From positions 16,587,501 to 16,651,500 of the forward strand of contig NC_091673.1 in the NCBI RefSeq assembly GCF_042453785.1: a stretch of DNA of 64,000 nucleotides, given 5' to 3'. The notes below the pieces were generated by a model, which was not told where the DNA came from, made no database searches, and saw only the letters and a program-made list of their open reading frames with translations. The stretch's first letter is position 1. Each line of letters starts with the position of its first letter. The position numbers were made by a program, and so were the translations under genes. Source of the stretch: Malus domestica. Its lineage: Eukaryota; Streptophyta; Magnoliopsida; Rosales; Rosaceae. Shown here one piece after another: positions 45,355-56,560 of this stretch.

Positions 45355-46625
45355 TTGAACTTGATTGGATATGCATTGTACGAAACTAGTTTCAACGATC
45401 CAACCGTCAAATTTGTTTGTATATATTTCGAGATCGTATACGCCAAAAATAAAAAAAAAAACATTTAGAGATCAAGTAACGGGACAAAACTTTTCGACAG
45501 TTATAAACAAAAAATCACAATTTAATGGTTATTTTAACTCCGATTTTGATTATTTTTTACATCTACAATCCTTGACCCTATATGAATACAATGAACTAAT
45601 TTGATCGTCAATTTAAAACATTTACACTAGTGGATACCACAAAATCTTATGTTATACTTAATAAAAGTATAAATAAACGATCTATTGTTTTGATGAGATA
45701 CACATTCTACCAAACTAATTTCAACGATCCAACCGTCAAACTTGTTTGTATATGCTTCAAGATTGCATACGCCAAAAATTGCAAAAAACAAACATTCAAA
45801 GATTAAGTAACGGGACGAAACTTTTCAACGGTTATAAACGAAAAATCACGATTTAACGGTTATTTTAACTCCAATTTTGATTATTTTTTACATCTACACT
45901 CATTGATCCTATGTGAATACAATGAACTAATTCGATCATCTATTTAAAACATTTACACTAAATCTTATGTTATACTTAATGAAAGTATAAATAAACTCTT
46001 AAGTGTTAGTGAATCTATTGTTTTGATGGGATACGTATTCTACCAAACTAATTTCAACGATCCAACTGTCAAACTTGTTTGTATATGCTTCAAGATTGCA
46101 TACGCCAAAAATCGTAAAAAACAAACATTCAGAGATCAAGTAACGAGACAAAACTTTTTGACGGTTATAAACGAAAAATCACGATTTAACGATTATTTTA
46201 ACTTCAATTTTGATTATTTTTTACATCTACACTCCTTTATCCTATATGAATACAATGAACTAATTTGATCGTCAATTTAAAACATTTACACTAGTTATAC
46301 TTAATGAAAGTAAAAATAAACTTTTAAGTGTTAGTGAATCTATTGTTTTGATGGGATACGCATTCTACCAAACTAATTTCAACGATATAATTGTCAAACT
46401 TGTTTGTATATACTTTGAGATCGCATACGCCAAAAATCGCAAAAAACAAACATTCAGAGATCAAGTAATGGGACAAAACTTTTCAACAGTTATTAACGAA
46501 AATCAAAATTTAACGGTTATTTTAACTCTGATTTTAATGATTTTTTTACAGCTACACTTTTTAACCCTATATGAATACAATGAACTAATTCGATCATTAG
46601 TTTAAAACATTTACACAAGTGGATA
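45355..46625 (+). repeat. Four tandem copies of a satellite of about 330 bp
   Basis: Copies begin near 45,362, 45,690, 46,022 and 46,347. Each carries AACTAATTTCAACGATCCAA(C), GTCAAACTTGTTTGTATATG, a CATACGCCAAAAAT block, AACGGTTATTTTAACT and CTATATGAATACAATGAACT. It lies inside the first CACTA element. Inverted, more diverged copies occur at 59,450-60,370 inside the second CACTA element. Short open frames within the copies are coincidental. Confidence 0.88.
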
Positions 46626-47171
46626 CCACAAAAGAAAAAGGCAATGCAAGAAACTTAAAAAAAAAAAAAAACTTTGCGTGACGTAGGTGCCACTGCTTCG
46701 CACAAAACAACTTTGCACGATGCAAGTGCACGTACGTCGCGCAAAGTTGGCAAAAAAGCGGTAATGCATTCTTTGTTTGGCGCCAAGATCTTACGCGACG
46801 CACAAAACGTCACGCAAATAGCCTTTCCGCAACGCATAAGTTCCTGCGTCGCGCAAAACAGCTTTGCGCGACACTAGCATTCGTCGCGCAAAGTGCAGTC
46901 GCACAAAGGCTGTTTGCGCGACGTTTTGTGTTTTGCATCGCCCAAACATACTTTGCACGACGAAATTTGCTCCGTTTCGCAAACATGTTTTTCTACTAGT
47001 GACCATTGGCGTGCTAAGTGGATAAGCCTTGTCCATTCCAAATTGTTTTAGGATTTTTTCAATATAAGTTGATTAGTGAACCAAAATTCCACTAGCACAA
47101 TGCTCGATTTGCAGGCCGAGACAATATTTTGTTTTCCTAAGGTCTTTCATTTCAAATTCGCTTTTCAGGTA

Positions 47172-47567
47172 TTAAACAATTTTATTGAGCTCTTTAGGAG
47201 TTCCAACTAGGTTCATATCATTAACATATACTGCCATTATAACAAATCCAAAATTGGATTTCTTAATGAACACACAAGGGCAAATGACATTGTTGATATA
47301 TCCTTCTTTGATCAAATACTCACTGAGACGATTATACCACATTCGTCCAGATTGTTTCAGCCCATATAATGATCGTCTTAATTTGATTGAGAGCATACCT
47401 TGTGGTTTGTTAGTCATTTCAGGCAACTTAAGTCCTTTTGGGACTTTCATATATATGTCAGTATCTAATTCTTCATATAGATACGTGGTGATGACATGCA
47501 TAAGTCGCATATCAAGTTTTTCTGAAACTACTAAATTTATTAAGTAACGGAACGTAATTGCGTCCAT
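47172..47567 (-). pseudogene. Copia reverse transcriptase core
   Basis: Reads the RT palm region: TYLYEELDTDIYMKVPKGLK, then LRRSLYGLKQSGRMWYNRLS and the active-site motif as AVYVNDMNLVG. Copia enzymes carry YVDD here; the first Asp is changed to Asn. It is in frame with the region at 41,443 across the CACTA element. Confidence 0.88.
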
Positions 47568-47920
47568 TATAGGAGAGTATGTCTCCTTATAATCAATTCC
47601 AGGTCTTTGTGAAAAACCTTGTGCAATGAGTTGTGCTTTATATCTTGCAATCTCATTTTTTTCTCATTGCGCTTTCTTGTGAATACCCATTTGTAATCCA
47701 CGGGATTTACATCAGGCAGGGTTTGGACTATCGGTCCAAAAACACTTTGTCTTTCCAAGGAATTTAATTCTGCCTGTATTGCATCTTTCCATTTAGGCCA
47801 ATCTTGTTTCTGTTTGCATTCATCAACAGAGGTAGGCTCAATATTATCACTTAATATGATTTCACTGGCTATTGAGAATGCGAACATGTCGTCGATGATT
47901 ATTTCATTTCGATCCCACAA
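47567..47920 (-). pseudogene. Copia RT N-terminal region
   Basis: Reads CKQKQDWPKWKDAIQAELNS then LPDVNPVDYKWVFTRKRNE, the usual start of Copia RT (WPKWKEAI..EL.SL and YKWVF.RK.N). The frame is lost after KKMRLQDIKH, and a shift separates it from the next block. Confidence 0.85.
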
Positions 47921-48128
47921 TTAGTTAGTACATGCATAATTTATGGAGATTTCTTTGCTTTCATGCACTTCTATCTCTTTAGGGACATGTGTCTCATCAA
48001 GGACATTTCCTTTTCAGAATCATGAATATGGGATTTATCATTCATTTCTTTTCTTGAATGATTTCATTTGGATTTAGCTGTGCCCTCGTCTTTCTCTTTC
48101 GAGGGGCTGAATCTCTTGAACCTAGGGG

Positions 48129-49402
48129 TCAACCACGATTCAGGCGTGCACCAAATGATTCATTTGCTGCCACTTTAATTTGTCCAACAGGGACATCCAT
48201 TCTTACAGGTGCATTTGCAACTCGTATACGTGACTTTGTCACTTTTGAAGCATCATTAAATGCATTTGGCATTTTATTAGCAATACTTTGAAGGTGAATG
48301 ATCCTTTGCACTTCATTTTCACATCGAGTGCTTTGTGGATCAAAATGAGATAAGGTGGGAACAGCCCATGTCAGCTCTTGTCGTTCTTCTGGAACAGTTT
48401 TTTCTCCCCCTAATGATGGGAAAACTGTCTCATCAAAATGACAATCCACAAAACGAGCTGTAAATATATCTTCTGTCAAGGGTTCCAAATATCTAATGAT
48501 AGATGGTGAATCAAAACCCACATAAATTCTCAGTCTGCGCTGAGGTCCCATTTTAGTGCGTTGTGGTGGTACAAATAACACATAAATAGCACAACCAAAA
48601 ACTTGTAAATGTGAAATGTTTAGCTGATGCCCAAACACGAGTTGTACTGAGGAGTATTGGTGGTTGGCTATAGGTCTCAATTGAACCAATGATGCAGCAT
48701 GTAAGATGGCATGTCCCTATGCAGGAACTGACAATTTTGTTTTCATAAGCAGAGTGCGAGCTATTAACTGAAGCCGCTTGATCAATGCTTCTGCTAAACC
48801 ATTTTGAGTATGGACATGAGGAACATGGTGTTCAACATCAATGCCCAATGTCATGTAGTAATCATCAAAGGTTTGGGACGTAAATTCACCAGCGTTATCA
48901 AGTCGGATTGACTTAATGGGGTAATCTTGGAACTGTGCTCGCAACTTAATTATTTGAGTAAGAAGTCTCGCAAAAGCTACATTTCGAGTAGACAAAAGAC
49001 AAACATGTGACCATCGGGTAGATGCATCAACCAAACCATAAAATATCGAAATGGTCCACAAGATGGTTGAATAGGCCTACAAATATCGCCTTGAATTCTT
49101 TGCAAAAATGATGGGGATTCAGCATCAACCTTTAGTTGTGATGGTCTAATTACCAACTTCCCTTGAGAACAAGTCTTGCAAGGGTTATCATTTGAGATAA
49201 TAATGTGTCTGCTCAATAATGGATGTCCATTAGAGTTGGTAATGATCCTACGCATCATGGTGGATTCTGGATGGCCCAAATGGTCATGCCAAAGCATGTA
49301 AACTTTTGAATCAATGAACTTCTGGTTCATGACAATATGTGATTCAACTGTCTTTATGTATGTATAATAAAATCCATTCGACAAACCACGCAACTTCTCC
49401 AA
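48129..49402 (-). pseudogene. Copia integrase, broken
   Basis: Zinc-binding region at 49,402-49,140 (MLWHDHLGHPESTMMRRII and PCKTCSQGKL). The catalytic core is split by a frameshift near 49,000-49,050: GDICRPIQPSCGPF in one frame, then SIRLDNAGEFTSQTFDDYY and HTQNGLAEALIKRLQ in the other. The C-terminal part is at 48,689-48,129 (HLQVFGCAIYVLFVPPQRTK and YVGFDSPSIIRYLEPLTEDI). A TAG replaces a Trp codon at about 48,717, between core and C-terminal part. The three acidic catalytic positions can be recognised but are on separate frames. Confidence 0.87.
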
Positions 49403-49421
49403 TATACACTTCTAGGTATCA

Positions 49422-49766
49422 TTAGAGGTAATGCATAGATACTCCACATTTTTTGCATTTTTTCGTTTCAATGTGGTATTCATTTAAACGTATGTCTTTG
49501 AAACTTAACAAATTTCGAGTAGATTGAGTAGTATACAACGCATTTTGTATGGACAATATTGTTCCATTTGGTAACATAATCTGGGCTTTCCCTGAGCCTT
49601 CAATTACATCTGATTGGCCTGATATTATTGTTAACCTTACTTTTGTAAGCATTAAGCTTGAGAAATACTTTCGATCACAAAGTATTGTATGCGTGGTTTC
49701 ACTGTCTGCAAGACAAATATCTCCATCATTTCTCATGTTTTGAGAATAACCACAGTTTTTATCCAT
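49422..49766 (-). pseudogene. Copia protease region
   Basis: Reads CLADSETTHTILCDRKYF, the Copia protease active-site neighbourhood (DSATTHTIL in relatives, here with Glu in place of Ala), and VIEGSGKAQIMLPNGTILSI, then LYTTQSTRNLLSFKDIRLN. It lies directly upstream of the integrase. Confidence 0.82.
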
Positions 49767-49900
49767 GCTTTCTAAGTAAAGGGGATCACAGTTAAAAACA
49801 ACTTATTCATAAAAGGAAATTGAAATGCCACTTTTATTGAATTGAAATGCGAGTTTTAAACTACAAGTTCAGAATAAAAAATACATCAAACATAAGTGAT

Positions 49901-50515
49901 TCAATCGGACCGGTACACTTCATTCCCTCTTTCCATAATGAATTCTGAAGCATTTAGGTGGGTTGTGTTCAACTGCCCTGATAAGTTGAGCATTGGATCA
50001 GGTATATCTATTGGTCTAGCCTGGTCGAGGAAATTGATCTCGACACCCCTTTCCTTGAGAGAGGCTTGATATAGATCCACCAGATGTTTTGGAGTACGAC
50101 AGGTACACACCCAGTGCCTATTGCCACCAGACTTATGGCAGGCTCAGAGTTTCTAGGAACATTGTTCATATGAGCTTTGCCTTTGTGGTGGTTTACATTC
50201 TTAAAGCTCGGGCTTGAATTATGCCTTAGAACCTACTGGTGAAACTGGACACCATGGTTCTTGCCTTTCCTGTTCCACCGGCCTCGCTTGTGGCCACGTC
50301 CTCGTTTGTAATTATTGCCACGAGAGGATATGGTATTCCTTTCAAGGAAAACAGCATTCACTTCTGGGAATGGTGCCAATCCAGTAGGTCCGGACTAATG
50401 ATTCTTCATCACGAGCTCATTGTTTTGTTCAGCTACTAGGAGAACAGATATCAGCTGGTTGTATTCAGTGAAGCCTCATTCTCTATACTACTGCTGCAGG
50501 AGCACATTAGAGGCA
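49901..50515 (-). pseudogene. Copia gag C-terminal region
   Basis: Reads from LISVLLVAEQNNELVMKNH-type sequence near the solo LTR to CRTPKHLVDLYQASLKERGV and SGQLNTTHLNASEFIMERG, the gag end next to the zinc knuckle. The CX2CX4HX4C knuckle is degraded. It continues the gag begun at 53,357, interrupted by the solo LTR. Confidence 0.7.
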
Positions 50516-50520
50516 TGAAA

Positions 50521-52917
50521 TGACATACCCCGACCCAGGATGTCCACTAGGAATCCAAATCGAGCACATAATGTGACCTATACGACTGCACCCATAGCTC
50601 ATCAATCAATGCTAGCACATAAGTCGGAGTCACCTATAGTGACATGTACGACTCATCCATATCTCATCAATCAATGCTAGCACATAAGTCAGAGTCACCT
50701 ATAATGACCTGTACGACTCATCCATATCTCATCAATCAATGCTAGCACATAAGTCGGAGTCACCTATAGTGACATGTACGACTTATCCATATCTCATCAA
50801 TCAATAGTACTGTGTTAGCCAGAGTCACCTAACATGACATGTACAGCTGACCCTCATCCATCAATAGTAGTATGTTAGCCGGAATCACCTAACGTGACCT
50901 ATAAGGCTGACCTTCATCACAACTATACTCACTGAAATTTCTATCATCAATAAGTACTCACCTGAAGCTTACCTAGGCGTTCGCAGCGTCATTTGGAATA
51001 ACCACTTTAACGTCCCAACATTCTTAACCAGAACTAAACCAGTGATAGACTAGAATAAAATCATGGTTAATCTCTACGCTGTTAACCATCATAACTTCTT
51101 TCTTTAAAGAAACCAAGTACCATATTAAATTTGGATTGTTTTATGGTTGCATCTAACTGTCTTGTTAGACTGCCTACGTACCCTCAAATGGGATCAAGCC
51201 ATTTGTAGTTCAACTTAGTACGTCAAAGCATTCATAGTCATTATATGTAGGTAATATGCATATAGATATTCCATAATGCAATCTAACACTCAACCATGTC
51301 ATAATATCTTAGACTATATCAATATATGTGTGACATGGTATACATATGCATAAATCAAATTAAAAGCGTTTGCAGCATTATTAATTATATATATATATAT
51401 ATACACGATAAAAGGAAAATACCCACTCACCTAAGGTCCGCACTACGACTCCCTAGTACGAATATCAAGACATCATGCACCATCGTTGCCTAGAATAATT
51501 ATCAAATCACGTGTCAAAGTTTATAACAGTATAACACATAATTTACGTAAAACACATCCCTACGTAATTCGATCCGGAAGGTCCGCATTAGGGATTTCCA
51601 ATTCTTTACTTCCAAAGATCCACATTATAATTCTAGAACAATATCCTAAAGTTTCGGGATGATCCAACGGTCAGGTATTCGCCAGTTGCCAAAACCAAGT
51701 GGCGGTTAACGTTTATTTTATGAACTTACAAATCAAATTCAGAAAGATCCGTGCGTCAGATTCTTGATCCGTAAGTTCCTATAATCCTCAAATATTACAA
51801 ACAATAACCTATTAAGGTTTGATGATGATCCAATGGTCGGATCGTCGATTCATATAATGACCTAATCACGTATTGTAGAGAATTTAGGTTTTAACGATCA
51901 ACATGCGTCATACTATTGTGAGAACTGAATTCAAGGCATCTAATTTAGCCTAAGAATAGCATCGATGACCCCTTGGCGACGCACCGCCGTGGGTGGCGGT
52001 CGCCGTTTCGACTCACCGAAAAATTCAACTATTTCTAAAAATTCTCAAAAATTCCAAAAATGAAGATCTCAAAGAGTAGAGCAAAGTTTATACATGTAGC
52101 CAAGTCCAATTTGGCCTAGAAAGGCTCCAATTTCACTCAAACCCATTGGAAACCCTAGAAATTAGTGTGTTCAATTTGCCTTCTCTAGTGCTCCGCTGCT
52201 CCTACAGTTGTTTGGGGTTTGTTCCTGGCACCCCAAGGAGTGATTTGGAAGTGATAGTGGTGGTTGGGACCTTCAGATTCGATGGATCACCGCCAAGAAC
52301 TTTCGGTCCCTCCGGTGATGTTCTTCACGAATTTAGACCTAAAATCCTTCGATCTTGGGCGGAAATGGTAGATGGAAGGTTATGGAGTTTGGTTACTGGT
52401 AGTGGAGGGGTGAAATCACCTAAAAAATTAGTGGAAGTGGCCGGGTTGAAAACCGGGTCATCGAAGGTGTATGGGTCGACGACAAGGGCTAGAGCCCTTC
52501 TCTCTCTCCTCCCCTGGTTGGCTATCACTCTCCCATCCCTTCTGATTGGTCAATATTTCCTTTCTCTGATTCGCCCCCTGTTTTTTCTCCTCTCTTTCGC
52601 AGCTCCTTTTTTTTTTCCCACTAAACTTAAAAACTGATTGGTTATATTCCCACAAGATGAGAGTTCAATTTAATTAAAACTAAACTTAAAATAACCAATT
52701 TCAAACGTTCATAATTGTACCGATATAATCTGGACTTACAAACGGCTTTCGCCTATGTGTTCGTACCAACGAGTACTTCTTAAATACGCTAAAAGAATAA
52801 GTCATACGTTTCTCAAACGATGGTCAATGGAAGTCCAAGTCCTTGCCTCTAGGGAATTTTCGTCAATTCACTCGATTAAAATAAATAAAAACGTAAAGTT
52901 AGGGACGGGTTGTCACA
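50521..52917. mobile_element. Solo LTR (about 2.4 kb) inserted in Copia gag
   Basis: Starts TGACATACCCCGACCC and ends GACGGGTTGTCACA, with the 5-bp duplication TGAAA on both sides (50,516-50,520 and 52,918-52,922). TG..CA ends, a 5-bp duplication, no internal gag-pol and a length of 2.4 kb fit a solo LTR, probably of a Gypsy-type element (inference). The ORF at 52,146-52,637 inside it resembles no known protein family and is treated as LTR sequence. Gag sequence resumes on both sides. Confidence 0.75.
50565..50930. repeat. Tandem repeats of about 60-65 bp in the solo LTR
   Basis: Units carry CATATCTCATCAATCAATGC, TAGCACATAAGTC(G/A)GAGTCACC and a TATA(G/A)TGAC(A/C)TGTACGACTCATC-like block, about four good copies followed by two or three degraded ones. 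Non-coding. Confidence 0.8.
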
Positions 52918-53036
52918 TGAAAGATGCTGAAAGTCTTTTCTAGCATATCTTCCTCAGTGATGGTTTCTCCACAGAGCTTCATCTGGGAGCTAATTCTGAA
53001 CATCATAGAATTGTACTTAGCCACTGACTTAAAATC

Positions 53037-53357
53037 TTAGATCATTAGGTGAGTCCCCTCATAACGAGCTCTTGGAATAATCACTGTTTTCTGGTGATTG
53101 TATCTGTTGCTCAATGCTATCCAGATAGCTAATGGACCTTCAACCGTTAGGTACTTGCTCTTTAGTCCTTCATCAAGGTGGTGAGAAATAAAGATCATGG
53201 CCTTCGCCCGATCTTGAGAGGATGCATTGCTTTCCTCCCTAATGGTTTCTCCAAGATTTCCTGCCTCTAGATGGACCTTGGTATCCACTACCCAGGTAAG
53301 GTAGTTCTTCCCAGAAATGTCCAAGGCAACAAAATCAAGCTTTGCCAAATTCGCCAT
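53037..53357 (-). pseudogene. Copia gag N-terminal region
   Basis: Begins MANLAKLDFVALDISGKNYL (ATG at 53,357) and continues with IFISHHLDEGLKSKYLTVEG and ALSNRYNHQKTVIIPRARYE, typical of Copia gag (UBN2-like). A TAA follows at 53,037. The frame goes on through DFKSVAKYNSMMFRISSQMK to the solo-LTR insertion point, so only one stop separates the parts. Confidence 0.82.
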
Positions 53358-53559
53358 TATTTTCTTTTCTGAAAGAAAAATGAGATGTGTAAGAACTTGC
53401 AATAATATGTATTCCTGGAGGAATATAGTGTTAGAACTTCTGGTTCTTACAAATTTTTCATTTTGATCTTCAGGCTAAAATGATAAGCACTCGAAACTTC
53501 AAGCTCGAGATTTACATGATTGATGAGAAAGGCGATGGTACTGCACCATTCTCATTGAA

Positions 53560-53850
53560 GTAAGCATAGGATGGGCGATTATTTCGCACCACTCAAACTG
53601 CAGGAAAATTTAAATATGCAGAGTAGGGTGGGCGATTATATCGCACTACTTAAAATTGCAGTAAAATTAAATAGTAGACAAATTTAAATATGTAGGGTGG
53701 ATGATTATACAACACCACCTAAAATTGCAATAAAATTAAATAGCAAGAAAATTTAAATATGCAGAGTGGACGATTATACTGCACCACCTAAAATTGCAGT
53801 AAAATTAAATCTACAGTCCAAGATGGGCGATGATACCACACCATCTTTGA
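53560..53850. repeat. Leader tandem repeats, unit about 60-65 bp
   Basis: About five units with GGGCGATTATATCGCACCAC-like and AAAATTGCAGTAAAATTAAAT blocks, between the primer-binding site and gag of the second Copia. Confidence 0.72.
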
Positions 53851-54246
53851 TCGCAGTAAAATTAACATAAATAAATATTGGTTAGTAATCAAGAACTACA
53901 CCAAACAAGAAATCAAATATATAAGTAACTGTTAAATTGAGAACGAGAAGCAGGCATGGTGCAAACAATTCTTCACAAGGGTATATCCAGTAGGTGAGGC
54001 AAAGGAAGAAGAAGAATAGTAAAATCCTAGGAGGAAACCTTTTTTTTTTTTCTTTTGGCAAAGGGAAATGAGAAATGGTTAGAGAGTTGTGTTGATAACG
54101 TGTTATAAATAGGTAAAAGTTAGAGAAATAACATTTGCTAAAGACAGTAGCAAAACGGGTGCAAATATCACAATATAACTTTAGTAGCTATAACACAAAG
54201 GATGACAGATAAAGAGAGGGAGGGAGATATATTGATATTATTTATT

Positions 54247-55354
54247 GGGTAAATTACACTTTCATACCTCAGGTTTGGGCTATATTTCAATTCCTTACAA
54301 CATCTTTAAAACATTTCACTTTCATACCTTAAGTACTATTTTATTTCAAAATAATACCTCCGTTACATTTTCCATCAATTGATCCGTTAAATGTTAACGC
54401 GGCTGCCACATATATACCACGTGGCCAAAAAAAAATTTTAATTTTTTTTTAAAAACCTGAATTTTTACAACAACAAAAAGGAATACCCCAGCGACCCACA
54501 TCTGCAATCTGCAAGAAGAAGAAGAAGAAGCATCTGCAGCAGGAAGAGAGAAAAACAATTGAGTGCGACCCGCATCTACAGCAGGAAGAAGAAGAAGAAT
54601 CATCTGCAGCAGAAAGAGGGAAAAAAAATTTGAGCGCGACCCACATTTGCAGCAGGAAGAAGAAGAGGAAGAAGAGGGAGAAGAAGAAGAAGAAACAGGA
54701 AGATGGAAAAAAAAATTGAGCGTGACCCGCATCTGCAGCAGGAAGAAGAAGAGGAAGAGAAGGGAGGAAGATAAAAAAAACCAACCCCCCCCCCCCCCCA
54801 CGACCCTCCTCCCGTCCCCTTCCTTGCAGCTAGAGACCCAGCTCCCCCTCTCCCCATGCGACCCTCCTCCCTTCGCGATTTGGTGATTTTCAGTGTGGGT
54901 GAGTTTTGAAAATATTTTAAGTTTGAGATGATTTTTGGACTGGTTTTGTGGTAGATCCACCTAATCTTGGCTGGGATTTTCGGGGGTAGGTGATGGGGAA
55001 TTTTTGGAAGGGGTGGCTCGGGTGGGATTTTGGGGTTTTTTCTTTCTTTCTTCCTCCATCTTCCTCTTCTTCTTGCAGATGTGGGTCACTGGGGTTTCAA
55101 ATTTTTTTTATTTTTTTATTTTTTTTTTTGTAAAAATTCAGGTTGTTTTAAAAAAATTTAAAAATGATTTTTTTTTTCACGTGGCAGACATTTGGCAGCC
55201 ACGTCAGCATTTAACGGATCAATGGATGGAAAATGTAACAGATGTATTATTTTGAAATAAAATAGTACTTAAGGTATGAAAGTGAAATGTTTTAAAGATG
55301 TTGTAAGGAATTGAAATAGAGCCCAAACTTGAGGTATGAAAGTGTAATTTTCCC
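54247..55354. mobile_element. Mutator-like element with ~180-bp terminal inverted repeats
   Basis: The left end GGGTAAATTACACTTTCATA is matched by the inverted right end TATGAAAGTGTAATTTTCCC. The inverted similarity extends about 180 bp inward to GCGGCTGCCAC / GGCAGCCACGT. It is flanked by 9-bp repeats TTATTTATT and TTATTTAGT (8 of 9 identical), and the other LTR shows the empty site TTATTTATTTGATTC. Long terminal repeats and a 9-bp duplication identify a Mutator-like element. The interior is non-coding: a GAAGAAGAA/CTGCAGCAGGAAGAAG minisatellite (54,505-54,780), a C-run at 54,784-54,799 and a pyrimidine-rich stretch. Confidence 0.88.
54505..54780. repeat. GAA-rich minisatellite inside the Mutator-like element
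   Basis: Repeated blocks of GACCC(A/G)CATCTGCAGCAGGA then (AGA)n-rich sequence, about five copies. It gives long low-complexity open frames on both strands that are not genes. Confidence 0.8.
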
Positions 55355-55564
55355 TTATTTAGTTGATTCTTTCTTTCGCAGTGTGTTTTGATAACACACG
55401 GATCACTCTATTTATAGAGCTACTCCCAGGAGAACATCCAAAAATGATATGATGGCTACTTTTGACAATATTACATAACAACAAATATATCACTATCATT
55501 TTCACCTTTTCCCAAATGCATGTGGATTGTGGGCATACACCATACAACTTTTACAGCAAATACC

Positions 55565-56560
55565 ATTTTTTTTAATATTTTTTTTTTTGGAAAATCACAG
55601 GGTACAATGGAAATTTATTGATATATATAAAAATTACACCTAGTTAGAAGAGACATAAGTCTTACCCCTCATAAAACAAGAAAAAGAAGGGGGTACATAC
55701 ACCTTACCCCTCTTGAAAAAGAAAAAACAAGAAAAGGAGGGGTGAACATAGGACCAAACCCATTTAAAATAAAACCTAAAATGTAAGAATCTGCAAGACA
55801 AGCTACAAAACAAAAAAGAAAAATTCAAAAAGATTAGTTAAAATGAAAAATCACACATCAAGAAAGGGAGACAAACATGTAGGCCGGCATGCCCAAGAAA
55901 TCTGAATGTAGAAAAGGAAGAATCTCTATAAGAGGAGTGACATGCCAGACAAGTGAAGGTGAGAGAAGCCCTAAATTGGCTAATTTGTCAGCAACTACAT
56001 TTCATTCTCGAAATGTATGAGATAACAAAATAACATGTGCTGTAATTGAGAAATACAGTTTTGCCAACGAGTCTAGAGCGACCAAGGAGGAGAAAAAGAA
56101 GCAAAAGCAGAGCAAGATATCACGCTAGAAGAGTCACTTTTTAGCTATAAATTTTGCCAACCCGCCGCGTAAGCTAACTCTACAACAAGGATGATAGCAT
56201 GAAGCTCTGCATAGAAAGAAGTACAATGCCCCAAGCTCAAGAAGAAACCACCAAGAAAATAACCCGTGGAATCTTGAAAAACCCTACCGTAAGTCGTAGA
56301 ACTGGAGTTACTTTAGCAAGTCCATACATGTTCAATTTGACACAAAAAATGGAGAAGGGATGCGAAAAGATATGAACTATAGAATGAGCTTTACAGTACT
56401 TAGCCGAGATTCCAAGAGGTACTAAAAGTTGCTTATCCAAAATACCACGCACATGACCAGGAGTGAAAACTCCAACCTGCCAAATCTAAGCCAAAGTGGA
56501 ATGACAAATGTGTGAAAAGAAAGGCGATGCTTAGTTTCAAACTTCATTTTATTACGCATC
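55565..56560 (-). mobile_element. LINE relic, RNase H end and 3' region
   Basis: On the minus strand, in shifting frames, 56,240-56,340 reads NMYGLAKVTPVLRL-type and 55,960-56,215 reads FYAELHAIILVVELAYAAGW, then SDSSSVIS and PPWSL.TRWQNCISQLQHM. This is the RVT_3/RNase H end of a plant LINE. Several stops and shifts are present. The rest (55,565-55,950) is likely its 3' untranslated region. Confidence 0.65.

Larger units (their letters stand above)
41457..47001. mobile_element. Non-autonomous CACTA (En/Spm) element carrying host gene exons
   Basis: The left end reads CACTAGTAAAAAAAACAC and the right end, inverted, CACTAGTAGAAAAACATG. The 3-bp duplication ACC flanks both sides (41,454-41,456 and 47,002-47,004). 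Subterminal regions (41,470-41,745 and 46,670-46,985) contain many copies, in both orientations, of a TTTGCGCGACG-like motif, the typical arrangement of CACTA transposase binding sites. The 5545-bp interior has no TNPD/TNPA transposase. It holds exons of an NDUFA9-type gene, an unassigned exon-like stretch and four satellite copies. It is inserted in the RT region of a Copia element. Confidence 0.9.
40096..55558 (-). mobile_element. Copia LTR retrotransposon with three nested insertions
   Basis: Minus-strand element. The LTRs share sequence (about 40,096-40,398 and 54,101-55,558). A TTATCAACAC primer-binding-like site lies next to the right LTR and a polypurine tract CCAAGGGGGAG next to the left LTR. 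Gene order in sense direction is gag (53,357 down), protease (49,766), integrase (49,402-48,300), reverse transcriptase (47,920-47,172) and RNase H side (41,443-41,060), which is the Copia order with integrase before RT. It is split by a CACTA element, a solo LTR and a Mutator-like element. The first 60 bp or so of the left LTR are missing, so no flanking duplication is found. Frames are broken at several sites, so it is inactive. Confidence 0.9.
54101..55558 (-). repeat. Right (5') LTR of the second Copia, interrupted
   Basis: Starts TGTTATAAATAGG and ends TTTTACAGCA. It pairs with 40,096-40,398 on either side of the Mutator-like insertion (54,247-55,354). Without the insertion and its duplicate the LTR would be about 341 bp. 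Confidence 0.85.

Noticed and set aside
46597..47036. Several overlapping ORFs near the CACTA right end
   Set aside because: They are readings of the GCGCGACG subterminal repeats in different frames.
52146..52637. 163-residue plus-strand ORF
   Set aside because: It lies wholly inside the solo LTR with its TGAAA duplication, has no recognisable domain, and is best read as LTR sequence.
54394..54960. Long low-complexity ORFs on both strands
   Set aside because: Produced by the GAA/CTGCAG minisatellite of the Mutator-like element. Leu/Phe/Ser or Glu/Arg runs only.
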